A DNA stretch of 46,193 bases from Cryomorphaceae bacterium (GTDB lineage: Bacteria; Bacteroidota; Bacteroidia; Flavobacteriales; Crocinitomicaceae). This document shows positions 32,320 through 40,713 of this stretch, one piece after another. The notes beneath the pieces were generated by a model that saw only the letters and a list, made by a program, of their open reading frames with translations, did no database searches and had not been told where the DNA came from. The stretch is from contig JAJTDX010000037.1 in the NCBI GenBank assembly GCA_021298235.1, positions 1-46,193 on the forward strand, read 5' to 3'. The position numbers and the translations under genes are program-made. Position 1 is the stretch's first letter; every line of letters starts with the position of its first letter.

Positions 32320-32847
32320 ATGGCAACGAAATGGAATGTTGATCCGATGCACAGCGAAATCGGGTTTAAGGTTAAGCACATGATGATTACGAATGTGAGT
32401 GGAAATTTTGGAAGTTTTAATGCCTCCGCTCAAACGATGAATGATGATTTTTCAGATGCTGAATTTAATTTTTCGGCAGATATCAATTCTATCAATACGG
32501 GTGTCGCAGACCGAGACGGTCATTTGAAATCAGATGATTTTTTCAATGCAGAAAAGTTCCCGCAGCTTACATTCAGAAGTACAGAAATTAAAAAGGACGG
32601 CAGCGAACTAATTATTTCTGGGGATCTTACAATCCGAGATGTGACCAAGAAAGTGCAGTTCAGCTCGGAATTCAGCGGAATTGTCATAGATCCCTATGGA
32701 CAAATTAAAGCAGGTTTTTCTATCGAAGGAAAAATTAAAAGAAGTGAGTTCGGGCTAACATGGAGCGCTGTTACTGAAGCGGGTAACATCGTTGTTGGCG
32801 ATGAGGTAAAGCTTCATGCAGAACTGCAATTTGTTAAAATTGTTTAA
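32320..32847 (+). CDS. YceI family protein (lipocalin-like polyisoprenoid-binding fold)
   Basis: 175 residues. Begins W-N-V-D-P-M-H-S-E-I-G-F-K-V-K-H-M-M-I, the family opening, then G-N-F-G-S-F, D-R-D-G-H-L-K-S-D-D-F-F-N-A-E-K-F-P, and F-S-I-E-G-K-I-K-R-S-E-F-G-L-T-W. The fold binds long isoprenoid chains in studied members; the biological role is unclear. No signal peptide is seen, so this copy is probably cytoplasmic. Single gene with its own promoter and a strong terminator. Confidence 0.93.
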   Translation: MATKWNVDPMHSEIGFKVKHMMITNVSGNFGSFNASAQTMNDDFSDAEFNFSADINSINTGVADRDGHLKSDDFFNAEKFPQLTFRSTEIKKDGSELIISGDLTIRDVTKKVQFSSEFSGIVIDPYGQIKAGFSIEGKIKRSEFGLTWSAVTEAGNIVVGDEVKLHAELQFVKIV

Positions 32848-32922
32848 TTTTTTTAACACAGCAATGAACAAAACAATCTTTCCGATGTTTTAATAATAGC
32901 AAGTAGTAATAGTGGTTAGACG

Positions 32923-32957
32923 AAAAGTCGCGGGTTCGCCAGAGCTCGCGGCTTTTT
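32923..32957. terminator. Bidirectional intrinsic terminator between yceI and the zinc-ribbon gene
   Basis: A 12-pair stem: 32923-32934 (AAAAGTCGCGGG) with 32945-32956 (CTCGCGGCTTTT), allowing two G-T pairs, loop of ten bases, followed by T. The A and T flanks give a U tract on either strand, so it can end both convergent transcripts. Confidence 0.85.
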
Positions 32958-32960
32958 GAT

Positions 32961-33335
32961 TTATTTAACATAGTCTTGCTTCTGAACGAGCATGTACTGA
33001 TCGTTATCCATTTTCAGATACCCTTGGTCATAACAGAAATAATAGCTTGATCCCTTTTGAGTTCGATAGATATTTGTGAAGTAATGAAAATTAAATCCCT
33101 CCTCCGCCAAGGTAATTCCATCCACTGTTTTTTTACCGTCCGGATTCAGAGCTGACAATATCCGTCGATTTTTTCTCAAAATATTATTAATCCGCCTCAT
33201 GTAGGAGGTAGTATCCTCGTTGAGACGGTTGTTGTGCGTATTGCGACAATAATCGCTACAAAATTTCTGATCTCGGCGACCAACGAGACGTTGACCGCAT
33301 TCCTTACATTTCCGTTCAGTTTTCGACTCTGCCAT
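32961..33335 (-). CDS. Small zinc-ribbon protein of unknown function
   Basis: 124 residues. N-terminal C-K-E-C-G-Q-R-L-V-G-R-R-D-Q-K-F-C-S-D-Y-C-R zinc ribbon (four Cys), then a basic helix N-N-R-L-N...R-R-I-N-N-I-L-R-K-N-R-R-I-L, then a beta-rich end G-F-N-F-H-Y-F-T-N-I-Y-R-T-Q-K-G-S-S-Y-Y-F-C-Y-D. From memory, similar proteins with the same three parts are widespread in Bacteroidota without assigned function. The basic helix suggests nucleic-acid binding; this is inference. ATG 33335 (M-A-E-S-K) was chosen over an upstream start at 33374 whose extra 13 residues are hydrophobic and do not fit. It is divergent from the Bat operon. Confidence 0.78.
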   Translation of the reverse strand: MAESKTERKCKECGQRLVGRRDQKFCSDYCRNTHNNRLNEDTTSYMRRINNILRKNRRILSALNPDGKKTVDGITLAEEGFNFHYFTNIYRTQKGSSYYFCYDQGYLKMDNDQYMLVQKQDYVK

Positions 33336-33396
33336 GATTTTCACAATGTTAACAATAATTAACAGCAAAAGCAAAGTCGTTCCTATATGAGTTTAG

Positions 33397-33404
33397 GACT
33401 TTTG
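33397..33404 (+). promoter_or_regulatory. Possible -7 element of the Bat operon
   Basis: GACTTTTG, one mismatch to TAnnTTTG, about 19 bases before ATG 33424. No clear -33 element; weak call. Confidence 0.3.
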
Positions 33405-33423
33405 TAACCTATCAAATTACATC

Positions 33424-34446
33424 ATGGACAACTCATCCGAACAAATCACCAGATCGGCAGATTCACTTCGTCAGTTGAGCGAGCGAATACAGCTTGAATC
33501 GCTCATTATACAAAAACTGCAGCAGGAGCTGAGCAAAAGCATCGTAGGACAGTCTTACATGGTAGAACGCCTTATCATCGGTATGCTCGCCAATGGTCAC
33601 ATCTTGCTTGAAGGTGTCCCGGGACTTGCAAAAACACTGGCTATCAAATCGCTTTCCGAAGCAATTGCCCTTAATTTTAGTCGAGTTCAGTTTACTCCGG
33701 ACCTCTTGCCGGCAGATCTTACGGGAACCGTTGTCTATCAACAGAAAACTGAACGTTTCTCCGTTCGTAAAGGTCCAGTGTTTGCCAATTTTATTCTAGC
33801 AGATGAGATAAACCGAGCACCCGCCAAAGTGCAATCAGCGTTGCTTGAGGCAATGCAAGAACGACAAGTTACAATTGGTGAGGAAACATTTCAATTACCG
33901 GATCCTTTTCTAGTGCTCGCAACACAAAACCCCATTGAACAAGAAGGAACCTATCCACTACCGGAAGCACAGGTAGACCGATTTATGCTGAAAGTATACA
34001 TGGATTATCCCAATAAAGAGGAGGAAAAACAAATCCTTCGCATGAACACAGAACGGGAAGGTAAAGCGGCGGTTAACACTGTTCTGAAAGCCGATGATAT
34101 TATACGAGCCAGAGCACTGGTTAGAGAGGTTTATTTAGACGAGAAAGTAGAAAATTATATCGTCGATCTCGTACATGCCACACGAAAACCAGCAAATTTC
34201 GGATTGAGTGAATTGTCCCATTTGATCCAATATGGATGTTCTCCTCGGGCCACAATCAACCTTGCATTAGCTTCAAAGGCGCATGCATTCCTTAGGTCTC
34301 GAGCTTTTGTGACACCCGAAGACGTGCGTGCCATCGCCCCAGATGTAATGCGACACAGAATCGGATTAACCTACGAGGCCGAGGTGGAGCAATTGACTTC
34401 GAATGACGTTTTGAAAAAGATTCTTCATCGCATTGAAGTGCCATAA
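33424..34446 (+). CDS. MoxR-type AAA+ ATPase of the Bat operon
   Basis: 340 residues. Chaperone-like ATPase that works with VWA-domain partners. Walker A G-V-P-G-L-A-K-T (64-71), Walker B I-L-A-D-E-I-N-R-A-P-A-K, sensor region A-T-Q-N-P-I-E-Q-E-G-T-Y-P-L-P-E-A-Q-V-D-R-F, and a C-terminal lid. First gene of a seven-gene operon (MoxR, DUF58, membrane protein, BatA, BatB, BatC, BatD) in which later genes overlap by 1-11 bases. Confidence 0.95.
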   Translation: MDNSSEQITRSADSLRQLSERIQLESLIIQKLQQELSKSIVGQSYMVERLIIGMLANGHILLEGVPGLAKTLAIKSLSEAIALNFSRVQFTPDLLPADLTGTVVYQQKTERFSVRKGPVFANFILADEINRAPAKVQSALLEAMQERQVTIGEETFQLPDPFLVLATQNPIEQEGTYPLPEAQVDRFMLKVYMDYPNKEEEKQILRMNTEREGKAAVNTVLKADDIIRARALVREVYLDEKVENYIVDLVHATRKPANFGLSELSHLIQYGCSPRATINLALASKAHAFLRSRAFVTPEDVRAIAPDVMRHRIGLTYEAEVEQLTSNDVLKKILHRIEVP

Positions 34447-34454
34447 TTCAAGTT

Positions 34455-35324
34455 TTGGAGCGTCACGACCTAATAAAAAAAATCAAACAACTGGAGATCA
34501 GATCAAAACTGCTCTCTGGAAACCTTTTTGCAGGTGAGTACCATACTGCGTTTAAGGGTAGAGGAATGACCTTCAGTGAAGTACGAGAATATTACCCGGG
34601 AGATGATGTCAGATCAATTGACTGGAATGTAACTGCGCGCACCAATACACCTCACATCAAGCTCTTTCAGGAAGAACGTGAGCTGACAGTGTTGCTTTTG
34701 ATAGATGTCAGTGGTTCGCAGTATTTTGGAACATCCGGTCAGACCAAGCTCGACCTTGCATTGGAAATCTCTGCATCGTTGGCGTTCTCTGCATTAAAAA
34801 ACAACGATAAAGTAGGCGCAATCTTTTTTTCCGATCAAATTGAATTATTTATACCCGCTGCAAAAGGACGAAAACACATACTGCGTATTCTCACGGAAAT
34901 GTGTCTGCTTAAACCCAAAAGTCAAGGAACAAAGATCAATGAGGCATTGCAATTTTTGATACGAACCAATAAGAAACGTTCGGTATGTTTTGTAATAAGT
35001 GATTTCACTGATCAAGGTGCTTTATTTGAGGACATGCAAAGAGCACGAAAAAAACATGATGTTGTAGCTGTGCAATTGGTAGATGCTGAAGAATTCAACC
35101 TTCCTGCCTCAGGTTACATACAACTTTTTCATGCCGAAACAGGTAGTACCTATTGGACAGATGCAGGAAATGCCTCACTTCGTGAATTACTCACAACAGA
35201 GGAATCAAATCGAAATGATTATTTAAAGAAAAAATTTGCTGCCTCAGGGATAGACCATGTGACATGTGAAACTGGCAAAGATTTCATAAAACCCTTCAAA
35301 GAGCTCTTTATCAAACGATCATGA
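34455..35324 (+). CDS. DUF58 protein of the Bat operon
   Basis: 289 residues. The DUF58 signature Y-H-T-A-F-K-G-R-G-M-T-F-S-E-V-R-E-Y (29-46) and D-W-N-V-T-A-R lead into a VWA-like fold with a metal site D-V-S-G-S (84-88). Thought to be the first VWA-type partner of the MoxR ATPase. The start is TTG at 34455, nine bases after the moxR stop, with the family opening after it; no ATG is available. Cytoplasmic, with no membrane segment. Confidence 0.9.
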   Translation: MERHDLIKKIKQLEIRSKLLSGNLFAGEYHTAFKGRGMTFSEVREYYPGDDVRSIDWNVTARTNTPHIKLFQEERELTVLLLIDVSGSQYFGTSGQTKLDLALEISASLAFSALKNNDKVGAIFFSDQIELFIPAAKGRKHILRILTEMCLLKPKSQGTKINEALQFLIRTNKKRSVCFVISDFTDQGALFEDMQRARKKHDVVAVQLVDAEEFNLPASGYIQLFHAETGSTYWTDAGNASLRELLTTEESNRNDYLKKKFAASGIDHVTCETGKDFIKPFKELFIKRS

Positions 35325-36274
35325 GAAGACTTTTGCTTTTAGGGCTTTTTTTGTTGCCAGGCATCGTTTCTTCGCAACAAACCCGCGCTTCAATTTCCAA
35401 AAGTGAGGCGCTGATAGGAGAACGCATCCTGCTAAGTTTCAGTGTTCCTATCTCAAAGGGACAAAAGATTGAATTTGTTCCTGAAAAAAAGTTCCTGAGC
35501 ATTGCAATCATGAATGACTCAGGAAAGGTGACGAACGCACCCATTGAAACCATGGAAATTTTAAAGCCATTTCGCGACACCATAATTGATGCCGAGGGAG
35601 GAGAAATTTGGACCGGACTCTATGAAGTCACTATTTGGGACTCAGGGAGCTTTATCATTCAAAACAAAAAGATCAAATTAGGAAAAGAACGCGTACTATT
35701 CCCGAGAATAAACCTCACCGGGAAGCTAGCACCTATTGTAAATGGTGTTGAAAACTATGACATCGAAGAGTATTTCAGCAAGCTGCCCGAAGAGCGTTTA
35801 ACAGATTTGATTTGGAGATTCCTAAAAGAGTATGGCTGGATTATTTTGATCGTGCTCGCTGGGATAGTAATTTGGTGGATTAAACGGAGAAAACAAATTC
35901 TTTCTGACAGGCACATCCCCACGCGCCTTGAACTTTGTCTGAAGGAAATTGATGCACTCAGCGCAAAAAAACTATGGGAAAAGGACGCAACAAAAGAACA
36001 CTATGTCGATTTGAGCATGATCCTGCGTTCTTACCTGTCGGACTGTTATTCTGTAAATCTAACCGAACGAACGACACAAGAAGCGCTGATTCTATTGAAG
36101 AAAAAAGCAATTTCTAAAGCGTCATTTGAAAATATCAATTCTTTTCTTCAAGAGGCAGATCTTGTGAAATTTGCAAAGTTCATTCCACAGGAAAAAGATA
36201 TCTTAAAACATCTTGATCTTGCGAAAACAATTGTAAATAGTGTAGAACTAACTCCCGGGCAGGATGAAGTTTGA
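35321..36274 (+). CDS. Bat-operon single-pass membrane protein of unknown function
   Basis: 317 residues. Signal peptide (M-R-R-L-L-L-L-G-L-F-L-L-P-G), an exported beta-rich domain of about 140 residues resembling one BatD-type immunoglobulin-like module (S-I-S-K-S-E-A-L-I-G-E-R-I-L-L), a membrane segment about 170-190 (W-I-I-L-I-V-L-A-G-I-V-I-W-W), then a helical cytoplasmic tail. It occupies the place between the DUF58 gene and batA seen in Bacteroidota Bat loci. Overlaps DUF58 by four bases and batA by 11. Confidence 0.8.
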   Translation: MRRLLLLGLFLLPGIVSSQQTRASISKSEALIGERILLSFSVPISKGQKIEFVPEKKFLSIAIMNDSGKVTNAPIETMEILKPFRDTIIDAEGGEIWTGLYEVTIWDSGSFIIQNKKIKLGKERVLFPRINLTGKLAPIVNGVENYDIEEYFSKLPEERLTDLIWRFLKEYGWIILIVLAGIVIWWIKRRKQILSDRHIPTRLELCLKEIDALSAKKLWEKDATKEHYVDLSMILRSYLSDCYSVNLTERTTQEALILLKKKAISKASFENINSFLQEADLVKFAKFIPQEKDILKHLDLAKTIVNSVELTPGQDEV

Positions 36275-37289
36275 TAGCACATTTTTAGGATGGACTATGC
36301 AAGAGCCACTATGGCTTTTGTTCCTAGTATTCATTCCGTTGCTGATTTTTTTTCAGTTAAAAAAAGAAAAATCGAAATCAGGAGAACGAAAATTTACAGG
36401 ATTTGTCGATCTACAGGAGAAGCTGCAGGTGTCTTGGATTCCTCTATTTCGAAAATTACTGATCATTGCTGAAGTCCTGTCCCTTTTTTTCATGACTATT
36501 GCTTTGACTAAGCCTCAGCGACATTCTACGAACGGAATCACCGAAGAAGAATACAAAAATGGAATCGATATCGTACTCGCATTGGATGTTTCCCTTTCAA
36601 TGATGGCTGAAGATTTCAAACCAAATAGACTTGAAGCCGCCAAAAGGGTTTCCAAAGAATTCGTTTCGCAACGACGTGGAGACCGCATTGGACTTGTTGT
36701 CTATGCAGGTGAAGCTTACGCCCCTTGTCCAGGCACTATAGATTACGAGGCACTTCTCAGACAAATTGACTCCGTCGGATATGATCCCCTTGAAGGTGGT
36801 ACAGCGATCGGAACGGGATTGGGTACGGCGGTAACCAAACTTAAAAATGAGAAAGTAAGGTCCAAGGTCATCATACTCCTAACGGATGGCAGCAACAATG
36901 CGGGAGACATTGATCCTATGACAGCTGCAGAATTGGCACATGAAAAAAATATCCGTGTCTATACCATTGGTGTGGGTTCGAATGGAGAAGCACTTACCCC
37001 TGTACCAACCCCATTCGGCATACGCATGGAAAAAATCCCTGTTGAAATAGACGAAAAGACACTTCAAAATATTGCAAAACGAGCGGGTGGAAAGTATTTT
37101 CGAGCGACCGATGAAAACACACTTAGTGAAATTTACGATGAAATTGATGCAATGGAGAAAAGAAAGCAATTACAGCGAAAAGTGAATAGAGAAGAACCAG
37201 CTCAACCGTATTTATTTTTGTGGATTGCGCTTGTATTACTCATCGGAAGCTGGTCCGTGAAACGAATCTTTTTCTACTATGAAATTTGA
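36264..37289 (+). CDS. batA: BatA, VWA-domain membrane protein
   Basis: 341 residues. Two N-terminal membrane segments (P-L-W-L-L-F-L-V-F-I-P-L-L-I-F-F and I-A-E-V-L-S-L-F-F-M-T-I-A-L), a VWA domain with metal-ion site D-V-S-L-S (near 107-111) and T-D-G-S-N-N, and a C-terminal membrane segment (F-L-W-I-A-L-V-L-L-I-G). In Bacteroides fragilis Bat genes support oxygen tolerance; the molecular action is unsettled. Overlaps batB by 11 bases. Confidence 0.93.
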   Translation: MKFDSTFLGWTMQEPLWLLFLVFIPLLIFFQLKKEKSKSGERKFTGFVDLQEKLQVSWIPLFRKLLIIAEVLSLFFMTIALTKPQRHSTNGITEEEYKNGIDIVLALDVSLSMMAEDFKPNRLEAAKRVSKEFVSQRRGDRIGLVVYAGEAYAPCPGTIDYEALLRQIDSVGYDPLEGGTAIGTGLGTAVTKLKNEKVRSKVIILLTDGSNNAGDIDPMTAAELAHEKNIRVYTIGVGSNGEALTPVPTPFGIRMEKIPVEIDEKTLQNIAKRAGGKYFRATDENTLSEIYDEIDAMEKRKQLQRKVNREEPAQPYLFLWIALVLLIGSWSVKRIFFYYEI

Positions 37290-38388
37290 AAAAGAAACAT
37301 ACCAGCATTATCTAAAGAAACTCATCCTGATTGAGCTTCTTTTCGGTGTTTGTGTAGCTGGAGTGTTGCTTTTTCTTTATACTGTCCATTACGACGATTT
37401 CAGATTCCAACATCCCATGTATCTAGTTCTTTTAACTGGAATTTTACTTTGCCATTCTTGGTATCTGAAACGACTCAAAAACAGGAAATCACTCTTTGAG
37501 GATCAGGGTTTGGTTCACAGAATAAATGAACCGCAACGTTCTTTCACCTCTTATTTCTGGTTTTCGCGAAGTTTAATTTTTTTGATTTTTACGCTCGCTG
37601 ATCCCGCTTTTGGCGTTGAAAAAACTGGTGGGTCCGTAAAAAGCTTGGAATTGGTAGCATGTATTGACGTTTCCAACTCAATGAATGTCAGAGATATGGC
37701 TAACAATAGTAGCCGAATCGATGCAACCAGAAAAGCGCTGAAAACGCTGATTAACAAACTATCCTCTGAGAAAATTGGAATCTGTCTATTCGCCGGCACC
37801 TCGCTCGTACACCTGCCTATCACGAGTGACCTTGAAGCAGCAAAATTATTTACAGAAGAGATAAGCACGGAGCTTATCCGCCATCAGGGCACGAATATAA
37901 GTGAAGCACTTTGGACGGCTAGGGGAATGTTTTCGCCCTTGAAAGGGAGCAAGGCCATCATTATGATTACGGATGGAGAAGATCATAGCTCTGAAGCACT
38001 TAGCACCGCAGAAATGTTGGTGTCAGAAAAAATTCAACTCCACTACATTGGCATTGGAAGTGCGGAAGGCGGACCAATACCCCTTGATCCTGACAGGCCT
38101 GAACTGGGGTATAAGAGAGATTCGCTGAATCAAACAATATCCTCCAAAATGAACCCCGAACTTATCCGATCATTAGCAGAATCTTCCAAAGGATCGTATC
38201 TGCTCAGTGAGTCCGGATACCCCTCGATCGATCGTATCTTAACACAAATTAACCAAATCGAGCGCAGTGAATTACGAGATTTGAACTTCGATACGGCAAA
38301 AAGCCGGTATCAAGTGACTTTAGTTGCGGCCATAATTTCTTTGTTGATTGTTTTTTCGTTGAATCTATTCCATAATCCTAGGAACTAA
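37279..38388 (+). CDS. batB: BatB, VWA-domain membrane protein
   Basis: 369 residues. Same layout as BatA: two membrane segments near the N-terminus, VWA domain with metal site D-V-S-N-S (near 131) and T-D-G-E-D, and a final membrane segment (V-T-L-V-A-A-I-I-S-L-L-I-V-F). Likely a paralogue that forms a complex with BatA. Its stop shares one base with the batC start (TAATG). Confidence 0.92.
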   Translation: MKFEKETYQHYLKKLILIELLFGVCVAGVLLFLYTVHYDDFRFQHPMYLVLLTGILLCHSWYLKRLKNRKSLFEDQGLVHRINEPQRSFTSYFWFSRSLIFLIFTLADPAFGVEKTGGSVKSLELVACIDVSNSMNVRDMANNSSRIDATRKALKTLINKLSSEKIGICLFAGTSLVHLPITSDLEAAKLFTEEISTELIRHQGTNISEALWTARGMFSPLKGSKAIIMITDGEDHSSEALSTAEMLVSEKIQLHYIGIGSAEGGPIPLDPDRPELGYKRDSLNQTISSKMNPELIRSLAESSKGSYLLSESGYPSIDRILTQINQIERSELRDLNFDTAKSRYQVTLVAAIISLLIVFSLNLFHNPRN

Positions 38389-39101
38389 TGAAAATATGGT
38401 TTTTCGTTACCGCACTCATCCTTTCTAGCTCAGTCCTCTCGCAGGGCTGGATAGACAGTGTGAGAAAAGCGCGACAACTTTATTTGAACAAGGAGTATAA
38501 TAAAGCGCGACAATTTTACTTGAACAGCAATCATAAATTAATCAATAAAGTTGACCTTACAGATGAATTGGCTCAGAATTATTTCAGAAAGAAAAAATAT
38601 TTAGCTGCGTCGAAGTATTACTCGAAAATGGTTGGAAAAAGTAATCTTAAGGATCGCGTCAGAAAGCTTTACAATCTCGGAAATGCGTATGATAAACAGC
38701 AGGATTATACCAATGCCATGGATTGCTATAAAAAGGTATTAAAACTCGACCCATTCCATGAACGGGCGAGGTATAATTTGTCGCAAGTGATTCGAAAGTT
38801 GAAAAACAATCCATCCCCGGAGAACAAAAAAAATCCAAAAGAGCAGAAGAAAGAAGAACAGGATAAAAAATCAAAAGATCAGAAAAATCAAACGAATAAG
38901 AATAAAGCAAAAGACCAAAAGAAGGAGGGAAATTACCCAAAAAAGGAACAGAAAAAAAATCAAAAACCATCAGGCACTCGAAAAAACGCCATTGACCGCA
39001 TGCTGAAAAACCTTTTAAAACAAGAGGCAAGAACAAAAAGCAAACTCAATAAATTGAAAGAAAAGACACCGAATCAGGAATTCAACGGCAAAGACTGGTA
39101 A
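38388..39101 (+). CDS. batC: BatC, TPR protein with lysine-rich tail
   Basis: 237 residues. Signal peptide ending V-L-S-Q-G, then TPR-like helices (about 25-145; clear unit L-Y-N-L-G-N-A-Y-D-K-Q-Q-D-Y-T-N-A-M-D), then about 90 residues dominated by Lys, Asn, Gln and Glu (K-K-N-P-K-E-Q-K-K-E-E-Q-D-K-K). The periplasmic scaffold role is inferred from the TPRs and its Bat neighbours. Starts on the batB stop and ends on the batD start (TAATG). Confidence 0.88.
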   Translation: MKIWFFVTALILSSSVLSQGWIDSVRKARQLYLNKEYNKARQFYLNSNHKLINKVDLTDELAQNYFRKKKYLAASKYYSKMVGKSNLKDRVRKLYNLGNAYDKQQDYTNAMDCYKKVLKLDPFHERARYNLSQVIRKLKNNPSPENKKNPKEQKKEEQDKKSKDQKNQTNKNKAKDQKKEGNYPKKEQKKNQKPSGTRKNAIDRMLKNLLKQEARTKSKLNKLKEKTPNQEFNGKDW

Positions 39102-40696
39102 TGAAAAAAATCATCGGAATATTCATTTTTAGTTGGTGTGTAGCTTTCGTTTTTGCACAACGACCAGCCGTGCGACTAGAAGTGAGTACTTCAAGCCCTC
39201 AGGTTGGACAAAACCTCACAATTACGGTTAAAGCAAATGTTCAGGGTCAGCTCGAAGTCGATTTGCCTAAAAGTTTTCAGAGTGGTAATTCCACTATGAG
39301 CAGCATGCAGCAAGAGATTGACTACAATTCCGGGGAAGTCGTTACCTATTTTATACATTCCCAAAATGGAAGCTTTACACGTTCAGGAAATTATACCGTA
39401 GGGCCTGCAATCATTCGCAAAGGATCTAAAGTTTTCAAATCAAACGTAATAAACGTTACAGTTAAGCAAGAGCAATCCTCGCCATCAACTTCAGAATCAT
39501 TTTCTAAAAGACAGCTTTCTCAACCGGCATTTGGAATTATTCAAACATCGAGGAGTCAGATTTTTGAAGGGGAACCACTTGTAGTAAACGGGCTTATATA
39601 CTCACGTTTTACTCCGACACATCTGGAAGACTATGAGACGTACACAATCGAGGGCACCGCAGATAAACACACCTTGGAGGATGGCTCGGAAAATATCATG
39701 ATGACGGAGAAAAATATCGGCGGTGTGTATATGAACACATTTCAGTATGACAAGCAACTATTGTTTCCACTTTCAACCGGAGCGCCTAAAACTTTCACTG
39801 GAGGTGTAGGAACCTTCAGCACCAGCTGTTCAGCAAAAACTGATAACATAGGGAAGGGGTCTATCATTGAACTTATTTTTACCGTTAAAGGAAAAGGCAA
39901 CCTGCATCAACTGAACGAACCAAAACTCATTCTTTCTGATGCATTTGCACCTTATGGAGATCCAGAGGTGAAAGAAGATTACAGTTTTGGGCAAGACGGT
40001 GCTTCTGGCAAGATCACTTACACCTATTTTGTTAAAATTCTCAAAACAGGAGCTCTGCAATTGGAAGGTCCGGGATTTTCATACTTCGACCCTACGAAAA
40101 AGCAATATGTGAGTGTTGAAGCTGCTCAGATCGAGCTTGGAAATATTACCGAGGAAACTTCAGACGAACAAGATAAAAACAACGCCTCCAAAGACACCTT
40201 TGTCTCAATTAAAAAAGATAAAAAGAATACAGAATCCATTTCACCATTGCATTGGATGCTCGTAGTTAGTGGGATTGCACTCTTTCTGTGGTTTATTTAC
40301 TGGTTGAAATTTAAAAAAAAGAAATCCGAAGTTTCCAGCATTCCTACCAGTCACATAAAATCAAGTGAAGAGGTCGCAAAAGGGATAGTTCAAGAAATGG
40401 AGACGCCTGAAAGGTTACTAAGTAAAGCATCGGCTGAGCTGAACGGCGGTAATCAATCTCAATTTATAGCGTATGTTGAAAAAGCCCTAATCTCCGCACT
40501 TCAAAAAGAGACCGGATCATCAGAGACAAATCGCAATACCCTCGTAGAAGGACTGAATGAGGAGCATAGAAAAGCAGAATTTCGAGCATTATTCGATGCT
40601 GTCGACACCGCAAAATACGGCAGTGTATTATCAAACGACACGCCCGAACAACTTCTTGCTAAAGTCCGAACATTCATATCCGGTGACAGAGCTTGA
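39101..40696 (+). CDS. batD: BatD family protein
   Basis: 531 residues. Signal peptide (I-F-S-W-C-V-A-F-V-F-A-Q), several exported beta-sandwich modules (R-L-E-V-S-T-S-S-P-Q-V-G-Q-N-L; later Q-T-S-R-S-Q-I-F-E-G-E-P-L), a membrane segment about 385-403 (W-M-L-V-V-S-G-I-A-L-F-L-W-F-I-Y-W), and a cytoplasmic helical tail with L-L-S-K-A-S-A-E-L-N. Full length for BatD. Last gene of the operon; the rlmN promoter begins six bases after its stop. Confidence 0.9.
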   Translation: MKKIIGIFIFSWCVAFVFAQRPAVRLEVSTSSPQVGQNLTITVKANVQGQLEVDLPKSFQSGNSTMSSMQQEIDYNSGEVVTYFIHSQNGSFTRSGNYTVGPAIIRKGSKVFKSNVINVTVKQEQSSPSTSESFSKRQLSQPAFGIIQTSRSQIFEGEPLVVNGLIYSRFTPTHLEDYETYTIEGTADKHTLEDGSENIMMTEKNIGGVYMNTFQYDKQLLFPLSTGAPKTFTGGVGTFSTSCSAKTDNIGKGSIIELIFTVKGKGNLHQLNEPKLILSDAFAPYGDPEVKEDYSFGQDGASGKITYTYFVKILKTGALQLEGPGFSYFDPTKKQYVSVEAAQIELGNITEETSDEQDKNNASKDTFVSIKKDKKNTESISPLHWMLVVSGIALFLWFIYWLKFKKKKSEVSSIPTSHIKSSEEVAKGIVQEMETPERLLSKASAELNGGNQSQFIAYVEKALISALQKETGSSETNRNTLVEGLNEEHRKAEFRALFDAVDTAKYGSVLSNDTPEQLLAKVRTFISGDRA

Positions 40697-40701
40697 TTTT
40701 G

Positions 40702-40709
40702 TACCTTTG
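40702..40709 (+). promoter_or_regulatory. -7 element of rlmN, leaderless spacing
   Basis: TACCTTTG, then four bases, then ATG 40714. Perfect to TAnnTTTG; it predicts transcription starting at the start codon. It also argues against an in-frame start at 40693. Confidence 0.62.
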
Positions 40710-40713
40710 CGTA

